NCBI RefSeq assembly: GCF_902686445.1
Contig: NC_062217.1
Coordinates: 171,177,598-171,241,597, forward strand
Direction of reading: 5' to 3'
DNA: 64,000 nt
From: Sciurus carolinensis
Taxonomy: Eukaryota > Chordata > Mammalia > Rodentia > Sciuridae
Within the stretch, counting starts at the first letter, position 1, and every line of letters begins with the position of its first letter. The notes below the pieces were generated by a model. That model was given only the letters and a program-made list of their open reading frames with translations. It was not told where the DNA came from and ran no database searches. The translations under genes were made by a program, and so were the position numbers. Shown one piece after another: positions 1 to 12,352 of the stretch.

Positions 1-364
1 TATGTAAAGAAGTTCTACAAATTAGCTGGAAGTTCTAAATGGGCCCAGGACCTAAACAACTTCACACAAGGGCTAAAGCTAATGAAGGAATGTGCCCGTC
101 CTCGTTAGCCATCAGGGACAGGCTCCTTAAGACCAGGCAGAGAAGCAACGTGCACCCATCAGAAGGGCTGAAGCCAAACCTCTGGGCAGTGCCAAGTGTT
201 GGCAAGGAACGGAGCTAGTGGGATCCTCAAACGGTGCTGCTGGGAGGGTAAGGGAACCTGTCACAGGATCGCCCGGAATGCTCTAGGACCCACCAGCCGG
301 CTCCGAGCACCTTCTCTACAGAACGCTGTTCAAATATAGATGTGAGAGAGCTTATCGCTTCTGT
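1..364. other. Unassigned non-coding sequence
   Basis: I see no repeat I can name, no open frame of note and no simple repeat here. The composition is mixed with no long A or T tracts. Confidence 0.5.
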
Positions 365-720
365 TCATTACTGCCAGTCTGAAAATTATTCAGATTATCC
401 AAATGCCCAGCAACAGCAGAAGTGAATTCTACGTGGACACACAGAAATGCTGCTTAGCACTGAGAATAAATGAGCCGCAGCAACGCGACCATCTCACAGT
501 CACCATGTGTGTGCAGGAAGCCAAATGCAAAGAAAAAACAGCACATGCTGCACAACTCCATCGACACATACCAACCGGGCTGTGTGTGGATCCCGGGACG
601 GAGTGACTGGGAAGACCTGTGGGGACGGGGGCTGCGGGGCGCTGGTCACAGTCTCCTTCTGAGACTGGTCACGCAGGCATGGTCATTTTGAGGAAAACCA
701 CGGAACTGTGCACTTGCCTG
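365..720 (+). mobile_element. Old L1 (L1M-type) 3' end, decayed
   Basis: The order of recognisable pieces follows the remembered L1M 3' end: a 'gttcattactgcc...atccaaatgcccagcaac' block at about 365-420, then sequence corresponding to the region around the ORF2 stop and 3' UTR, and a tail piece 'aaaaccacggaactgtgcac' near 696-715 that resembles the L1 'accactgaattgtacac' end. No ORF remains. Divergence is high, so the subfamily cannot be named and the ends are approximate. Confidence 0.55.
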
Positions 721-1039
721 CGTTGTTCTCTATAGGTTATAGGCTCCGATTTTAGAAATCAGCTCTGCCCACCTCGCAGATGTTTGGTGCTGCCTGCCGA
801 GGGAAAGGTGCACACACCTTATCCTTTTCTCGTCAGAAGCACAGGCCGCCAGCTCAGACTTATCAACGCTCGCACATGGGTGTTTCAGTGAGATTTCTTT
901 CTGGAAGGGGTTCACAGATCTACATTTTCTGATTCAATTTTGCACCGAGCAAATTTCATCAAACTCTGTTCAAATCAAAGACAGATTGACACTTATAAAA
1001 AGTTTACCATGCGTATATTATTCATGGCAAGGGAAAAGA

Positions 1040-1040
<1 letters not shown>

Positions 1041-1072
<32 letters not shown>
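1041..1072. repeat. (CA)n microsatellite
   Basis: An uninterrupted run of 16 CA dinucleotides. It is likely length-polymorphic. Confidence 0.97.
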
Positions 1073-1075
<3 letters not shown>

Positions 1076-1199
1076 GTTTTCAGGAGCAACCTCCGAGGTA
1101 TCCAGCATTGTGATATTGGGTTCTATTGCAAAATATCCACTTGTGAACACACGTTGGTGAAGCAGCAAAGGCCTGCTGCTTCCTACTGAGCACTATCGT

Positions 1200-1310
1200 G
1201 GTGATTCTCACCCTCAGAACAGCCTCATGGTGCAAAGATTATCTTCTCTATTTTACAGTTGGGAACCTGGACAATCAAGCGGTGTGTTCAGAATCACAAA
1301 CTCCTTCTAG
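1200..1310 (-). mobile_element. MIR SINE fragment
   Basis: Read on the minus strand, this has the order of the MIR core: the antisense 'tcaccctcagaacagcctcatggtg' followed by 'ttttacagttgggaacctgg', which correspond to the usual 'cctcacaacaaccctatgag' and 'ttttacagatgaggaaactg'. MIRs are ancient tRNA-derived SINEs shared by mammals. Ends are blurred by mutation. Confidence 0.7.
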
Positions 1311-3546
1311 AAAGCTGAGGGACAGGCACTCTCAGGGCCCCCTGGGGGCCCTCACCAGCAGGGTGAGCTCTGTGTCTTGCTACTGGTGAACGTGCCTCTC
1401 CTGGGCCACGTAGGGTTTCCTAGGGGTGGACCCTGGTTGGTGGGAATGGGTCTGTTTCATGGCAGTGTCCGGAAGCTGATGTGAAAGCTGTCACACGGGA
1501 GAGGTGGGCACAGTAAAGACCAACACCAGAGGGATGAAGGCTAAGGATTCTGGCTGCCCCAGGCCTGGGGCCCCTGGCTTGTCCTTTCCTGAACTTTGGA
1601 CCTTGTAAGATCTGGATCTTTTCCAAAAAGCTACATTTGTTTCTCCCATGCTGGTCTTGGATCACCATGACCTTCTTTTTCCTCTGGCAAAAGAAGCATG
1701 TGTGTGCATGCACTGTACGTGCTAGGTGCCAGCGAGTGTGTATGCTTGTGCATACTGGGCCTGTTTGTGCAAGTGTAGGGAGTGTGTATGTGTGTGAGTG
1801 TACGTGCGTGTTTTCTGGACAGATTTCTGTCCTCCTTCCCTCTGTGCGTCTCTCCCGCTGCCCCAACAGGTGACTAGTGACACTGTCAGTTTTCTCCTGT
1901 GCTCCTGGCCCAGGAGACAGTCGTAATTGACATTCGCAGTTGTTACATGAGCATTAACTCACCGTTGTTACAAGGGAGAACTACAGGTGTCCAGCCAGAG
2001 AACACGGCACCACTTGCCTAAGCCACGACCTCTGAGAGGAGCTGCTGTGCAGAGTGGAGACCCGGGAAGGTGCGTGGTTCCCCTGCTGTTTGCTGAGCCA
2101 GGGCCTCAGTTATCCCAACTCTCCTGCCTCTGCCTCACAGGGCCCCCTCAGGGCCCCCTTGCAAACAGGACTAACAGGAAAGTTCATGCAGGGCCTTTTG
2201 TTCTGAAGAATTCTGGCCTCTGGCCCCCACATGCCTGGCAGCAGGGGGCGCTCTGCGGGAGCTCCACCATCAGGCGGGTGAGCATCCCCTGGGCTCCCTG
2301 CTTAGGATCAGGCCTCTGCCTTCCACCTTTCCACAGCTGCTAGCCAGGGCGGAGGGTGAAGAGCCGCCCACATTCACCAGGGCTAAACCCGGAAGCTACA
2401 CAGGCACCATACGCGGCCATGTAAAACATGCAGAACATCCTCTCCTTGGTTTTAAATTCTATACTCTCAGCTAGAATCTCCAAGTAGAAAAGACATGGCT
2501 ATTTCCCAGCATACATTCTGTGGAAGCAGCCATTTGACCCAGATGCATCCATCAGACGTGCTCCTGCAGACCTGGATTCAGCGGGAGCTGCAGGAGAGCC
2601 CCAGGGTCAGAAGGGCAGTGTGGTTCGGATCAGCCACTGCGGGGTAGCCGGGACTATGCTCCTGCCAGGACAGGGCAGGAGGATGCAGCAGCTCGGGAAC
2701 AGCCTCCTCCTGGCATCCGCAGCAGCTCCTCTGACAGGGCCTCCCACGGAGGCCAGGAACTTCTTCCTGGAGTCCATCCCCCCGGGCGCCAGGCCTGCAG
2801 GGATGCCCCTGGATAAACCCCCGAACCTGCAGCCGGGGACTTCCTGTTCTGCAGCTAAGCCCCTCGTCCTTTTCTACAGTTTGCTAACATGTGCTAAGGG
2901 ATCTAAAGAATAGGACTTAAGGAATTTGAAGAACAGGACTGTGCTCCCAGCTCCCTCCACCTTGACCCCTTCCACAAGGTTGGTTCCATGTACGCAGGTG
3001 CCCCTCTTACTCCACCCACCTCCCCGAGTGATCCCTTCTGGTTTCCTGTATGCCCTTCCACAATCCACAGGGAGCCTGTGTGCCCTGGCTAAGCCTCCAT
3101 GGCAGGCAGGTGAGCAGGGAGCACCTGCTGAGAACACAGCTCTAATTGTGGATTGTCTCTGCGATCTTGGAGAACAGCAGGAGGGAGCTGGCGTTTCCAG
3201 ATTCCCTTGGGATTGCTGAGGAAGGTGGGCCTCCAGTGAAAGAGATACCACACGAATGAAAGAGGAGAGTGCATCTTTCCACTCAGGTCTCTGTCTCCTT
3301 CTTCCCATTAGGTCTCTATTTTCTTCTCATTACTATATTTATTTCCTGTTTTCTAATCATAAAACTGATCCAATCCAGAGGTATGAGCAGTACCCCCGAG
3401 CATCACAGACTCAGCCAAGGCCTCAAAACGAAAGGAATATTAAACTATTTACACCTTGAAAATAGGTACCACCACTCAGGAGGAGGACCTGGCTTTACAA
3501 AATCACAGGTCCTAAGACCTCTCCCCAAGACGGTCAGCCACCCTCC
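1311..3546. other. GC-rich unique sequence, no gene recognised
   Basis: About 2.2 kb in which I recognise no exon or nameable transposon. It includes a degenerate TG-rich stretch at about 1695-1812 and short local duplications such as 'cagggccccct' twice at 2140-2158. Open frames present on both strands overlap each other and resemble no known protein. Confidence 0.5.
1695..1812. repeat. Degenerate TG-rich simple sequence
   Basis: Purine-pyrimidine alternation dominates (tgtgtgtgcatgcac, tgtgtatgtgtgtgagtgtacgtgcgtg), interrupted by unrelated bases. It is a decayed (TG)n tract and not a coding stretch. Confidence 0.8.
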
Positions 3547-3733
3547 AGAGGGCTTCTCAGCCTCTGCTGACGCTGCTGGGATCCAGGGCTGGGGACTCCC
3601 AGCTGCGGGGAGCACCCTGGACACAGTCGATTGTCTGCAGCATCCCATCCTCCACGCACCAGTGTGACAATCAAAGATGTCTCCGGACATTGTCACATGT
3701 CCCCGGGGGAAGAAACCGCCTGCAGGTATGAAC
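3547..3733 (-). mobile_element. hAT-type MER element (non-autonomous), copy 1
   Basis: On the minus strand this reads as a small non-autonomous DNA transposon that starts 'cagtggttctcaacc', contains 'gacatttggcaatgtctggagaca' and ends 'gaggttgagaaaccctg' in its remembered consensus. Here I see 'gggcttctcagcctc' at the left and 'tgtgacaatcaaagatgtctccggacattgtc' in two overlapping pieces around 3662-3695. The same family occurs at 27724-27936 and 62548-62791. I cannot give the exact MER number. Confidence 0.7.
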
Positions 3734-5325
3734 CGAGACTTAGAGGTAGAAGCACAGACCACTCTGCTGAATCAAACGCAGGAAGCGCTTCTGTGCGCGC
3801 ACACGCACACCAACACTGTGGCTTAAGAAACCGCGAGAGGGGTCCCCTAAATCTGAGGGCAATTTCCTTTTATCTCTGGATGTTTCAGAGAAGGAAAGTG
3901 ATTACAAATTCTAATATAAAGAACTCAAAAGTCTCTCATCCTCCAAAGTCACCTCTCTCTACTTGGGATTTTGTATTGAAAACAGATCCTAGGCTGCTAA
4001 AAGATCCCTTATCCAACTTAATATTTCAGGTTTAAAAGCTCTGACTTGATATTCTTGAATTTCATTCTGTTTCATATTTATGAGGGTGAGCGTTATCAGC
4101 TCTCTTCTTCTAATAATCATTTCCTGGCTGTTTCTGCTCAGACTTTAGATGGCGAGGGGCTGTTTTCTCGGTTGGTGGAGAGGTGCCTGGTCCACCCCTG
4201 GCATGGTGGGGCTGCCCGCTCAATCTGGCTCTGGCCCTGGCGCACCACAGCTGGTCAGGGTTTCTGTGCTGGCTCTGTCAGCTCTCCCAGGGCTCGGGGA
4301 CCACAAGGACACTTCCTCAGCACCAAAGAGGCTCTTTGAAATGAGAAGCAAAACTGGACAAATATTCAGAGCCCTCCTTGGAAGGAAAAGAAATTCAACC
4401 AGAATGTCCGCCAAGGTTCTGGTCTGCTGAGCTGCCCAGCATGGTCCTGCACATCTCCACCTGGAAGTGGAAGCTGGAGGGTGAGAAGAGCCACGTGCAG
4501 GGAGTGGGTGCGCTTCATGGCCTCCGGAGACCCAGGGAAGCCGGCCTGCAGCTTCCAGCGCAGGAGAGGTGCTCCTGGAGAGCTCGCCCATGCTCCGTTC
4601 CTCGCCTGGGTGTTCAGCAGCACGTGGGACCCATGCTGCCTCCTCCCCAAATCCAGCCCACTAGAGTGGCTGATGCTTCTGGAACCCAGGATAGGGGTGA
4701 GGAATATCATTACTTTTTAGAATTGCAAATTTTTATTTCATTTTAGAAGTTTACCTTCCAGCTTCTCAGTGATTTGTTATAATTCTCATGCCTGTCTACC
4801 TTAATTCCCAAGTAACACCATATAACATGTGTCGTGGTCCCTTGGGCGGGTCTAACAAGCTTTCCCTCCCCCTCCCACCCACAACAAGTTTGCGCATGTG
4901 CACACACGCGCATGCATGAGGAACCCCACAGGTTGGTGAATGCGGTCCGTCTGCGGCACTCTGCAGAGCCCCTGGAGAGCAGACGTGCTGGGGGAGGCCT
5001 CTCCCTCACTGTGGGGTAACCTGGAGGCCTCTGCTGGAGACAGGATCTCAGGCTGGGGATCCAGCTGTTAGGGCAGAGATGGAGAATAGGGATTACAATA
5101 ACTCTCATCCTTGAAGGAAGATTTGGGTGGGTCTTGGAAGAAAATTGGAAAGGAGGGAAGGAGAAGGGAAAAGGATGGAGAGGCAGAGTGCATGGGAGAG
5201 GTGTAAAGAATCTGGACCAAAGAAAGGGATTTAGGGACCGAAGGGCAGATTGGAGAGCCCAGCCAGGGTGAGAACAGAGCGTTCAGGGCCAGGTTGAGGC
5301 CCTGGAGCCTTAGGCCACAAGTTGC
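3734..5325. other. Unassigned non-coding sequence
   Basis: No nameable repeat or exon. An AT-rich block at about 3880-4085 and 4700-4830 alternates with GC-rich sequence. Overlapping open frames on both strands at 4149-4750 have no recognisable protein content and are best read as chance frames in GC-rich DNA. Confidence 0.45.
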
Positions 5326-5440
5326 TGGTTCTGCAGGGGGTCTGCAGCCCACAGCATCCGTGTCAGCAGCATCACCGGGAACTAGACAGAAATGCAGGTT
5401 CCCGTGACTCCTTTCTGTTCCCTCCTGCAGTACCGATTAC
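5326..5440 (-). mobile_element. MER5A-like hAT element fragment
   Basis: The string 'cagcagcatcaccgggaact' followed by 'agaaatgcaggttcccg' corresponds to the antisense of a MER5A core ('cagcagcatcagcatcacctgggaacttgttagaaatgcaaattctc'). The terminal 'cagtggttctcaaac' sequence is only weakly visible, so the element is probably truncated or heavily mutated. Confidence 0.5.
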
Positions 5441-6711
5441 CTGCGTAGACCTAGCATCATGACGATGCCAATGCTCGCTGAAGCTTAGGACTCACAGCTG
5501 AAAGCAAGAAGGAATCCTGAAGATTCCCCAGCAGAGAAGTAACTTCCCTGTCATAAAAATCAAGGCTACTTAACCTTGTCCAGATGTACAAAATATGAGT
5601 GGCTGATTCAAAGTTCACCTTGTTTCACGTCCTAATTCCAGAACCTCGAAGGTCTTCTGTGCACCTTAGATGTTCAGGAACAAGTGTGCTCCTCTGATGG
5701 TCTCACTGCAGAAACCACCAGCATCCAGGAGCCACGGGACAGCTGTCCAGGCAGAGCGAGATGAGAGGCTGCTGCCTTCAACCCGAGCCCTAACATCCCA
5801 TGCCACCACCTGAAGCTGCCAGAGGGTCGCACAGCCAGGACAGAGTGGGCTGTGAGGCTGGCAGGAGAGGCCATGCAAACCTCAGAACGCACGCAGAGCA
5901 TGAAAGGATCCTACCGGCTGGCCCAAGGTCACGTGGCTGTCAGGTAGACTTTTCTCACCGCCCATCGTTCACCGAATATCAGGTGAGAAGTCAGGGCCAC
6001 CATTGCCACCAGCCACTTTGAAATGACCATTTACATCCTTGTTGTTCCTGAAGGTCTGGAGTTTCACATGGTCCCTCAGGATAGTCCCATAGAACATGTT
6101 CTTAATTGGGTCCCTTAATCCCCAGAAGGTCAGAGAAAGGAGTCAGATCTGGAGGGTCAGAGGCTTGGGAGGCTTGCTAGGTCCTGGATAGAAGGGCGGC
6201 AGCAGGCAGGAGAGCAAGATCTGGGTTTAATGAGAAAGATCTTGAATTTCAAAACAAGTGCTTTGTCCTCCCTCCACGACTGCTTCTCTGTGGTTTCCCA
6301 CTCCTCCCTGCCCCACATCTTGGGGTCCAACCCTGGGGACCAAGGCTCAGCCTGAACAGGCTCTCAGAGGCCTACACTGAAAAGGACCCCTGCTGGTCTC
6401 TGTTCCATCCAGAAAGAGGCAACTAGGCTGTGGGTGTCCGACGCTGGAGCCCCTCCAAAGGTGACGTGATGGCCTGCGTGTGGATGCACGTCGTCGCAAA
6501 AGCTGGGACGTCTGCTGGGAGCTGCCACACCAGCAGTGACAGAATCCAATCTGTGATTGTCGATGATGTCACAGCAGTGACACCTCAGAGGCCTCCCTCT
6601 TCCTGGCCATTTCTAAACATTATCACCTACCTGCTGTTTTAAAGCTCGACGGGGGCCTGGGCATTTAAAAGCCTCTGACTTCTCCACATCCTCTGCACCC
6701 TCTGCAAAGGA
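5441..6711. other. Unassigned non-coding sequence
   Basis: No nameable repeat, exon or simple repeat recognised in this interval. Confidence 0.45.
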
Positions 6712-6935
6712 AGCCACAGAAGAGTGGCTTCAACAGCTGGCATGTATTTCTCCCAGTTCTGGGGGCTGTAAGACTAAGGTCAGGGTGCTGGCATGGCTGG
6801 GCTTGGTGAGGGCTCTTCCTGTCTCTCAGACGTGTCCCCAGATGGCAGAGAGATAGGGGGTCTTGCCTGTGGTCCTGTTCTCACCGGAGCACCTCCCGGA
6901 GACCCCTCCCCAGCACCACCACTGGGGCCTCACCC
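6712..6935 (-). mobile_element. MaLR LTR fragment (MLT1-type)
   Basis: Matches the antisense of a mammalian MaLR LTR: 'gtggcttcaacagctggcatgtatttctcccagttctgggggctgtaag' parallels the 'gtggcttaaaacaacagaaatttattctctcacagttctggaggctggaag' block in order and spacing, followed by 'gtcagggtgctggca' and 'gtgtcccc.agatggcag'. No internal retroviral coding sequence is adjacent, so it is probably a solo LTR. Confidence 0.65.
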
Positions 6936-8044
6936 CTGGTGGTGTGCGTTGCAGGGACACCTCGGCCCACAGTGCTGCCCTGCTACGGGGCCCCAGGAGC
7001 TGAGCGGCGGGTGCCCAGCTGATACAGTGTGACCGTTTGTAGCGAATTCAGTGATTTTGATAGTAACGTTGTGTTTTCTTTCTGGTAAAAGGATTTTTAG
7101 GCTCCAGCCATGTCACAGGTGGGCGAAAAATGGGCAGTGAAGCTCTGGGCCTGGAGGACTTTGTATAAAAGCTGCTGTGCACCTGCTGTCCCAGCAGGCC
7201 TGTCACCCAACAGGACCCCACGTGGCCTCTGCTCACCCCAAACCACAATCCTGGGTCCACCACAGGGAACGCTGTGCCAAGAGGAGGCGGGGGGCCTCCC
7301 AGGCGTGCAAGAGAGGGGCGTGTGCTTGCCACCACAGAGAGCCACGTGGGGTCACAGGGAAGGGCAGTTCTGGACTACGGGGATGGTGGCGCTTTCACCT
7401 GACGCGTGTTACTTTAAACCCATCCGTTCCCCTCGGCTGTGGTCTTGGTCTTTCTGTTGCTGCTGTGTTTTCAAACTCTGTGCTTGGGAGGGGCAGGGAT
7501 GCCATCCTGCCTGCGCCCTAGGGGAGGAGCCTGCTAGAATCTGAGGGCAGGCAGGAAGGGCTGTGCCAGCAGGGTCAAGTGAGCACTGGACAGCAGGGTC
7601 CCCCGGGGAAGGCAGCTGGTGACGTCCTGGGGCCACGGGAGCCAGGACCACCATGGTTACCTGAAGAGCCGGCTGAACATTATTACCCAAGGATGGAATG
7701 GATCTCCATGTGCTCAAGGGAAAGTCCCTCCAGCCGCAACCCTAAGTGACAAGAGCCAGCTGCAACACAGCCTGGGTGGAGCTCACTTAGTGGAGAAACC
7801 AAAAGGCAGCAAAAACAGACGTGTGTGTGGTTAGAGAGAGGGGCGGGGGGAGGGGGGAGAGAGAGAGCGCACATGTATGTGTGAGAGAACACACAGGAAA
7901 GGGCTGAAAGGAACAACATGACAACGTTAGCAGTGGTGGCCTTGGGGAACAGTGTAGATGGGAAGATGGCGCCCCGGGGGTGGGTGTCCTCCTGAACGGC
8001 TCCACTCATCAGCAAGCACATCTGAACGCCTTGCTGGACCCGCT
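6936..8044. other. Unassigned non-coding sequence with a GA-rich patch
   Basis: No exon recognised. At 7832-7872 there is a short purine-rich (GA/GGGA) tract. A 144-codon frame at 7110-7544 resembles no protein and overlaps antisense frames of similar size. Confidence 0.45.
7832..7872. repeat. Purine-rich (GA/GGGA) low-complexity tract
   Basis: The run 'agagagaggggcggggggaggggggagagagagagc' is purine-only apart from one C and contains several G runs. Confidence 0.85.
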
Positions 8045-8530
8045 CTAGACACTGCAAACACCACGAAGCAGTGCAGGAGGAGAGAGTGAGGCCTACAGTA
8101 AATCCAGGCGTATGAACAAGGCTGTGGGCAAGAGTGAGTGACTTGCTAGGAGCAGCAGGTGGAGCTGGAGGGGACCGAGGCAGGATGGAACCTTGGCAGG
8201 CTCAGAGAAAGAGCGTTCTTCACCAAGGGGTCCACCAGAGCCAAGGTCCTGAGGCAGGAAGAGCTAGGTGATGAGGTCGGAGAGTGACCAACTGAGGAGG
8301 TGGGAGGAGGTGGGCTCAGAGGTGGACGGGGCCTCGCAGGAAGTGTAGGACCTGAGGTTTCCCTAGTGCAAAGGGAACCCTGTCCAATCTTCGGTGGAAG
8401 AGGAGAGACATGATCAGGTATCAGAGAGACAGCTCTGTCTGCTATGGAGGGAAGGGACTGCTTTATGCAGAGGACCCCAGGGGTTCAGGCAGGGGTGACA
8501 TGGGGTGACAGGGGCAGTAGACACATCTAA
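8045..8530 (-). mobile_element. L2 LINE fragment
   Basis: Several ordered blocks match the antisense of the mammalian L2 3' half: 'ggtcctgaggcaggaagagct' (antisense of 'agctctttcctgcctcagggcc'), 'ggacggggcctcgcaggaagtgtaggacctgagg', 'gagacatgatcaggt' and 'cagctctgtctgctatggagg', which parallel 'agggccttgtaggccatggtaaggac', 'gacatgatctgattt' and 'actctggctgctgtgtgg'. The copy is old and carries no reading frame. Confidence 0.65.
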
Positions 8531-9954
8531 AGATCTTGTTCTCAGGACCTCATTTTGAAGGAGGATTTGGCAGGACTTCCACATGAACTCTATGGCATGT
8601 GGCAAAGGAGAGGAAGGACCCACTGTCACTACTGGGCGAAGTCCCCAGCACCTTGGTGGAACATGGTTTATTGTTGAGACCAATTAGATGGGGTGGCTGG
8701 GAGTGTGAGTGAGCCATGTCAGAGAAGGTGAGATGGAAGCCATGAGCCAGCGGGTGCATCACGCTCTGGGGCAAGACAGCGTGGCCCCGAGACAGAAGTG
8801 GGCAGATAAGTGGATAGGGTTCACCAACATTTAGCACCTGGAAAGAGAAGCCATCATGGAAGACAAGGGAGGAAAAGGAATAGCTGGTGACCAAGTGGCC
8901 CGAAGACCAGAACAGAAAGAGGCTGGGGAAGAAGAAGGCCATCTGCAGTCTCAGATACTTCTGAAGAGGGTGTCCCACCCACCGAGGTGGTCACATGACC
9001 AGGTGACTGCCTCCCTTGTGACCCTGGCCAATTCAGTCTCAGCGGTGGGAAGGACACAAGTCTGATCAGAGCAGATTGAGAAGAGGATAGACCATGTCCT
9101 ACGTGTGCACTTTAAAAAAGTCTTCCGTCGACGTTCAAACTTTTTGAAAGACCAAAACGATGTGCAGGAAACAGTGGCACCATAAGGTCTGCAGGAGGGG
9201 TTCCCAGAGCTCTCCAGCCTTATTCTTGGCGTGGGGGATTCAGCCCTTACTGTGTGTCCGCCTGCGCTGCAGTTATTAGTTAGTTGCAAGAATGCAGACA
9301 CTTTGGGAACCCAAGCAAATCATTATACTGTCAGGCCCTGTTTCAGAAAGCAGAGGAAGGGTCCTAACTGATACCCGCAGAGCTGACCTCTGCTCCACAT
9401 GGATTCATGGATTGGATCCGCCCGTGGAGAGTTTGCAGCCTTTGGGTGACTGCCACCCCTCCTGACAAACCCCTCTTTTATCTCCCCTGCAAGCGACAGC
9501 ACCAGAAAAAGAAAATCTAAAGTATTCAGCTTTACGCATTGCCCACTTTCAACGTTTAAAATGCTAGAAAGGTGAGAACCGCAAGTGAGGGACTCTGTGG
9601 AATCCCTGTGGAATCCCTGGCCGCTCTGCTCACCACCAGAAGCAGGGAGGGAACTTGCTGGTGGAGCAGATCTGGCCTGGATTCAGTCAGAAACTGGAAT
9701 CTTCTCTGGCCCCATCTCCCATCTCCTACTGTAGGGATAGGATAGAATTTCTAAGGTTATTACATGTGAAACCCTGGGTCAAATGAAACTTTATGCAGAG
9801 AACCCCTAAAGGCATAAATAAAAGCAGAGGGGTGCTGGTCAGCGGGGGCACTAGGACACCCCAGTGCTAGTGTGGCCCATGTGCCCCTCTGTGCACCGGC
9901 GTCAGCACGGTCCCATCCTGGTGCCTCTCAGTCCTCAAGCTGTGGAGTCTGTCA
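8531..9954. other. Unassigned non-coding sequence
   Basis: The first part may still be L2 but I cannot follow it. A 13-bp unit 'tctgtggaatccc' / 'tgtggaatccctgg' is tandemly repeated at about 9593-9620. No exon recognised. Confidence 0.45.
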
Positions 9955-10778
9955 GTTAGAAAAAAATGAACCTCAACCCTTACCTCACACCACATGCAAA
10001 AATTAATTTGAAAGGGATCATAAACTTGAATGTAAAAATTGCAACTATAAACCTTAAAGACTAAAACGTAGGAGATAATTCTCCTACCTTGGGGGATGAA
10101 AGATACCTTTGTCAGAATGCCAAAAACATTAACCATGAAGGAAAAAAAACTCACTGGACTTCATCAGAATGAATATTTCTGCTCTTTGAAAGAAACCATT
10201 AAGAAAATGGACAGATCACAAACTCAACAAAAATATTTGCATTACCTATATCTGGCAAAAGATTTGTACCCATATTATATAAAAAAAAACTCTGATGACT
10301 CAATAAGACAGCTCAATTTTAAGAAATGAGCTAAATATTTATAAACGCATCACAAAGAAAGATGCGGTAATTATAAATAAGCACATGAAAAGATGCTAAT
10401 ATCTTATTCATCAAGGAAACGCACATTAAAACCTCAGTGAGAGTTCATTAATCACCCGCTGAAACGACCCAGACTACAAACACTGACCACTGGAAGTGCT
10501 GACCAGTGTGGAGGACAGATCCAACCTTTCCTCTGCTGTCACTGGGGACCTGAAGCAAGAGTTCACCTTGGAAGCAGTTTGGCAGTTTCTTAGAAGGTCC
10601 ACGTGCTCACCACATGACCCAGCAATTCCCAGGGATTTACATCCCCCCACCCCTCCCTCTCACCACAAAAGCAAAACTCGTGTCCACAGAGAGTCCAGTG
10701 AGGAAGTTCATGACCACATTAACCCAGCAAGAACCGTCCACATAATGGAATGTCCCTCTGCAATAACAAGGAATGAAT
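9955..10778 (+). mobile_element. L1 (L1M-type) ORF2 tail and 3' UTR start, decayed
   Basis: Order matches L1 ORF2: 'cttacctcacaccacatgcaaaaatta' at about 9980, 'ggacttcatcagaatgaatatttctgctctttgaaa' near 10157-10193, 'aataagcacatgaaaagatgct' near 10377-10398, 'gcagtttggcagtttctta' near 10577 and 'cacatgacccagcaattccca' near 10611. A short piece stays open (10096-10329), but frameshifts and stops break the rest, so no reverse transcriptase can be made. The copy ends near 'ataatggaatgtccctctgcaataacaaggaatgaa', where an L1 would read 'atacaatggaatattattcagccataaaaaggaatga'. Confidence 0.9.
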
Positions 10779-12195
10779 GCTCACCCTAGGCAGAGCCTTC
10801 CCGTGAGCCTGGGGGTGAGTGACACCCAGGGTGCTTGAGGACTGTGTGGTTGGGGCAGAGTGGAGAGGTGTAAGGAGGCCGGAGAGGAGGCTGGAAGGAG
10901 GCTGGAGAGAGGGTTGGCCCCAGACGACCACAGACCTGTGAGCCGGGCTAATGCTCTAGCTTTGAACTTGGGGCAGCTGACTCGATCATATGTGCATATT
11001 TTAAAAAACAGCTGACTTCTGGGAAGAGAAAAAACAAGAAGAGCAAGAGAGGAGGCTGAGAGCCCTCCTGGAAGACAGGCGGTCGGCAGGGATGGGGTGG
11101 GGCTGGCGGGGTGCGTGTGTGTACAAAGGGAGGGCTTCAGAGGTGCCAAGGACCCCAGGACCCATTGCCTCGGGGACACCGTTCTATCTATCCAGTGAGT
11201 TTTCATCTTCTTAGCTGCTGCTCCCCACTTCGGAGTCTGTCGCCCAGCGCGGGAGCAGTTCCTTACGCTTCTGATCGGAATCTGCCTCTGTCACCCGAGT
11301 CATTGCTCTGAATATTGAAATGAGATGAGGCCACTAAGCCCAGGGAGACGGCTCTCCACACTGACGTGGGCAGCGCCCTCAACCTTCATGGCTGCCCTCC
11401 TCCTCAGGGCCTCGGGAGAGACCTGGCCCACTGCCTGGTGGGCACGCAGATGCCCTCGGCCATGGCAGTCCCCACACTGCTGCTCTGTAAGCACAGGAAG
11501 AAGAAGAGCAGAGCAACGCCACCCGAGGCCCGGGGACCTCCAAGGACCTGCGTGGTCCACGCCCCTCGCCACCAGCCAGGGGCAGAGCTGGTCCCATACA
11601 TGGGACACCAAGCACCACTCGCCTCTGCCCCTCCCCTGGCCGCCGGGGACTGGAACGCCACTTCCAGCAGAGCCGCTTTCTGCCCTCCTGGGTAGTGGGC
11701 TTCAGGTTCAGGTGCATCATTCACCTGGTGCGCTCTACTTGGCAGAGGGAGAGAAGCAGCGAGCATTCTCCCGACACGTTTTCTGTTTTTGTTTTTTAGA
11801 TGTCCAGTCCTCTGACCACGTGGGAATTAATATCTTTAAGCATCAAATGAACTGAAAGTGGATATTTGGAGCAAAACGCACCCTGTCCTAGCCGGGTGAC
11901 CCGCCCCGTTGTGATTTAAGCAACATGATGGTGGCACCTGCCCTCACCTGTGCTGTCCTGGCTTCTCACAGGCCTGTGTCCCCCTCAAGCAGACCCATAA
12001 TCACACCCCTCTTGCAGCACTTGCGGCTGGCATGTGAGCTGGTCCTTAGGAGGGAAGCAGTCACCAGCTGGAAGGTGTGCTTATTCTCGGGGGCATTTCT
12101 AAGGTGATTTTAAGCAAACTGTCAACACTGAGTGAGATTAAGGAATATATCGGAGCATGTCCCCTTCTCTGGCATTGGGGATGGCAAACCTGCTA
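10779..12195. other. GC-rich unique sequence, no gene recognised
   Basis: A 176-codon frame at 11325-11855 has no recognisable domain and is overlapped by four other frames of over 100 codons on both strands, which indicates stop-poor GC-rich DNA and not a gene. No nameable repeat is visible. Confidence 0.45.
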
Positions 12196-12352
12196 TTCTT
12201 CCTTTTCTTCCTTGTCTCCCTCATCCTTTCCTCCTCCTTCCCTCCCTCCTCTCTTCCTCTTCCCTCCTTCCCTCTTTATTTCCCTTTCCTTTCTCTCCTT
12301 CCCTCTCTCCATCTCCTCCCTCCCACCACTGCCTTCTCTCTTCCAAACAGAT
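12196..12352. repeat. (CTTC/CTCC)n polypyrimidine tract
   Basis: About 155 bp of almost pure C/T with irregular CCTTCC and CTCC units. Open frames through it give only repetitive Ser/Pro/Leu peptides. Confidence 0.95.
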